A DNA stretch of 64,000 bases from Brachypterus glaber (Eukaryota; Arthropoda; Insecta; Coleoptera; Kateretidae), in NCBI GenBank assembly GCA_958510825.1, contig OY294049.1:23636945-23700944 (forward strand), read 5' to 3'. The position numbers were made by a program, and so were the translations under genes. Below the pieces are notes generated by a model. The model saw only the letters and a program-made list of their open reading frames with translations. It had not been told where the DNA came from and made no database searches. Below are positions 61,776 through 64,000 of the stretch, piece after piece. How positions within the stretch are numbered: the stretch's first letter is position 1; each line of letters starts with the position of its first letter.

Positions 61776-63640
61776 TTATTTTTCTTCTTACACAATATGA
61801 CTGCAATAATATTTTAAGACTTTCACATTTAAAATTATTTTAACAATTTTCACATTTAAAACTACTTAAATTAGGTATATAATTTGCTTATTATGATGTT
61901 TTTACCTTTTAAAACGTAAGTTTAATTCGGTGCAGTTTAAAGAAACTTGTCTTTATCCTGCTGGTTGAAAGTTTTAGACTTCTTAGCAACTTGTCCAACA
62001 GATTGCTTCTTTAGAAAAGCGGTTACTTTTGTAAAACTTCCATTGTTTATATTATTTTTATTAGATTAGATTTTAAATTTCAGGCAGCTTACAATACTCC
62101 ATCTTTTTCACCAGATACAAGTGTTACAATTGTTTCAAATAAATAAAAAAAATTCTATTATAACCTCAAAAACATCTGGATAACCCTAATCCAGATTCAA
62201 CCACTAAATTACATCACACATACTAACTTTCCATCGTAAAATCATTATCAAAAGTTATAACGGTTGTAGATTTAATAATATTTTCTTAACAAGCACATTT
62301 TTACATAAATTACTTGATGCAGCTGGCGCGAAAAACTTACGCCATTTTTAATTTTTTCCTTAAATGTATAACATGTATCACCTCCGAGTCACCCACGCTG
62401 AATGGGAAATCGAATACCTAAATTCAAAAAAAAAAACATTCACAATAAACGCAATATTCTTTTCAGATTCCTTTAATCAAGTGACAACAGCGCGTAGCGA
62501 CACCTACACACAGTTGAAATAACTCTATACAGAAACATGTACTGATTTTAATTCTAATATATAACAAATTTTATTTTGCTAATATTAGATTTCATTAAGC
62601 GGCTTATTTATAAAAATAATACAGGCTTTAATTTGAACCAAAAAGTTAATTAAAATCGTTTAAATCTTTTTTATTTAATTTTAATTTAATTTAAATTTAA
62701 AAAAATTACCACCTAGCCATTTGTGTTTTTTTTTGCAAGGCTAGCCATAGAAATAGCTACTTTCTCGTCCCTATGGAGGAAGTAAAATACAATTTTACCA
62801 TAGTGTAGGAAGAAAAAGTTATTTACGGTACTAGTGAGGTAAGTGATATACATATCCGTAATATTAACCCACAGCTCGCCAGGGCTGAATGATTTAACTT
62901 TTGAGTGTCAAAGGTTTTATCCAACACCTGTTTATTTGGGCACAAATATGGGCTCTACTATTTAATAGAAAGTTAACATTTCTACAAAAAAAAAAGTTTT
63001 TAGACCGCAAAATAACCTATTTTTTAGTATTTTACTGTTATGCTTGTTACTATGATATCTAGCGCAAAATTGCATTTTGCTCGCCGGAGTTTAGGCAACC
63101 GGCAAGTCAGTGGCAAAATAGCTGTTACGTATGTGCTACGATGTTATGGTTATAAGCTTTATGATAAAATTTTGTAAATGTGCGTGTGATTTTGAAACAA
63201 ATTAGGGATCAGGGAAGTGTTTTATTGTCAAAATTGCGCAAATCTCTAAAAAAAAACAATAAAAAGAATCCGGTTAAGGGTACCAGACAATTTAATGATA
63301 TTTAAATATCTACATTTTTTATAAAGCATATGTAGTTAGTTAGTTAGTTTAGATATTAACATCCAAATACATTTTTGGCTGTATCTCTATTATTTATATA
63401 AAATTTTTAATGAAATATCTGTGAAAAAATCGAAAAAAATAAACCAGGGTAGATATTTAAAATCTGCAAGTCATGGAATGAATCTTTTTTATTTAGCAAT
63501 ATTTCCATATATTATTTTTAATCCTGCGGATTTTTTTTCTGGCTTCGTATGTATAAAAAATATTGTGTTCTATATCTCAAGATTTCAAGTGTTCACGATT
63601 TTTTTAAATATCAGATTCGGTTTCAGCGTCAAAAAATACA
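61776..63640. other. About 1.9 kb without a recognised gene
   Basis: AT-rich DNA with GC-richer spots (62325, 62385, 62880, 63085) but no ORF with a family signature. The phrase AAAAAATACATAGGAATAC at 63630 links to the repeat at 8255 and 9405. A short GTTAGTTAGTTAGTTT run lies at 63335. Confidence 0.45.
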
Positions 63641-64000
63641 TAGGAATACTATTATAGTATAATAACAATAATAATATTATAATAGTCTATGTATGTATAT
63701 GTGTATGTATGTATGTATGTATGTACCACTCTACAGCCTTAACTCCTGGACCGAATTTGACAAATGAAATTTCAAACGATTTGTCTTCAAGTCGCGGGTG
63801 ATATAGGCTATATAAACGTCCATGTTTTGCCTAGGTGGGCTATCATCATCAGGGATTTATAAATAGCAAAAATGAAAAACTCATCTGATTTTTATTGAGG
63901 TATCAAACGATGCGTCTTGGACCCAGGAAGAATAGTAGTTATTATAGTTATAGTTATAGTTATAGATCAGAGTTTTTTCTTTAAAAATGGCGGAGCTGTG
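63641..64000 (+). repeat. Microsatellites and tetranucleotide-core repeat at the right edge
   Basis: An AATAAT-rich patch (63655-63685), (GTAT)n to about 63724, then TTAACTCCTGGACCGAATTT, the same layout as the GTCG-core repeats (tetranucleotide run followed by an AACTCxxGxAC phrase). (TTATAG)n lies at about 63937-63965. The repeat runs off the end of the window. Confidence 0.6.

Overview
This window looks like repeat-dominated, AT-rich nuclear DNA from an insect with a large genome. I infer this from a BEL/Pao retrotransposon of the arthropod type, non-LTR retrotransposon fragments that each end in a different microsatellite, dozens of foldback and miniature inverted-repeat elements, and no operons, ribosome binding sites or dense ORFs. 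A beetle or similar insect is plausible, but the order cannot be fixed from the sequence. I found no host protein-coding gene, tRNA, rRNA or CRISPR array. The window is best read as intergenic or deep-intronic DNA.

Layout. 1-5.1 kb: a TTCATTTG/TTCATTTA octamer minisatellite split by a small inverted-repeat element, then inverted-repeat elements. 5.7-6.5 kb: a 5'-truncated, frameshifted LINE tail with an RNase H domain. 8.0-17.1 kb: small DNA-transposon-like elements, strong hairpins and a CATTACCGC motif cluster. 17.7-24.1 kb: an old, degraded satellite-like repeat interrupted by a 5'-truncated LINE (19.92-21.06 kb), a hairpin-bearing repeat and a 0.7 kb inverted-repeat element. 24.5-29.4 kb: a 412 bp near-palindromic foldback, another long inverted repeat, and a 1.3 kb element with short terminal repeats.

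30.0-37.8 kb: the centrepiece, a BEL/Pao LTR retrotransposon on the minus strand. It has 632 bp LTRs differing at two positions, TG...CA ends and a CCAGT target-site duplication. Its gag-protease ORF runs into an internal deletion that removed the first part of the reverse transcriptase and broke the frame; the rest of RT, RNase H and integrase follow intact in another frame. Its primer binding site matches the 3' end of tRNA-Tyr and lies in a tandemly duplicated ~44 bp leader segment.

38.2-64.0 kb: foldback elements of one family with a conserved palindromic core (39.2, 42.0, 59.7 kb), another truncated LINE (40.3-41.0 kb), a ~770 bp tandem repeat (43.3-45.8 kb), a 98 bp minisatellite (49.5-50.2 kb), an element with clustered GGCTAAAAC-type motifs (50.3-51.5 kb), a 74 bp tandem array of perfect palindromes (56.2-56.7 kb), a decayed pogo-like DNA transposon with its own motif cluster (58.0-59.4 kb), and a ~2 kb composite inverted repeat (59.5-61.5 kb).

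Nothing here forms a host pathway. The functional logic is that of selfish elements: the BEL/Pao copy carries protease, RNase H and integrase but cannot make a complete reverse transcriptase, and the small inverted-repeat elements would depend on transposases encoded elsewhere. All alignments were done by eye, so element edges are approximate unless a target duplication is stated.
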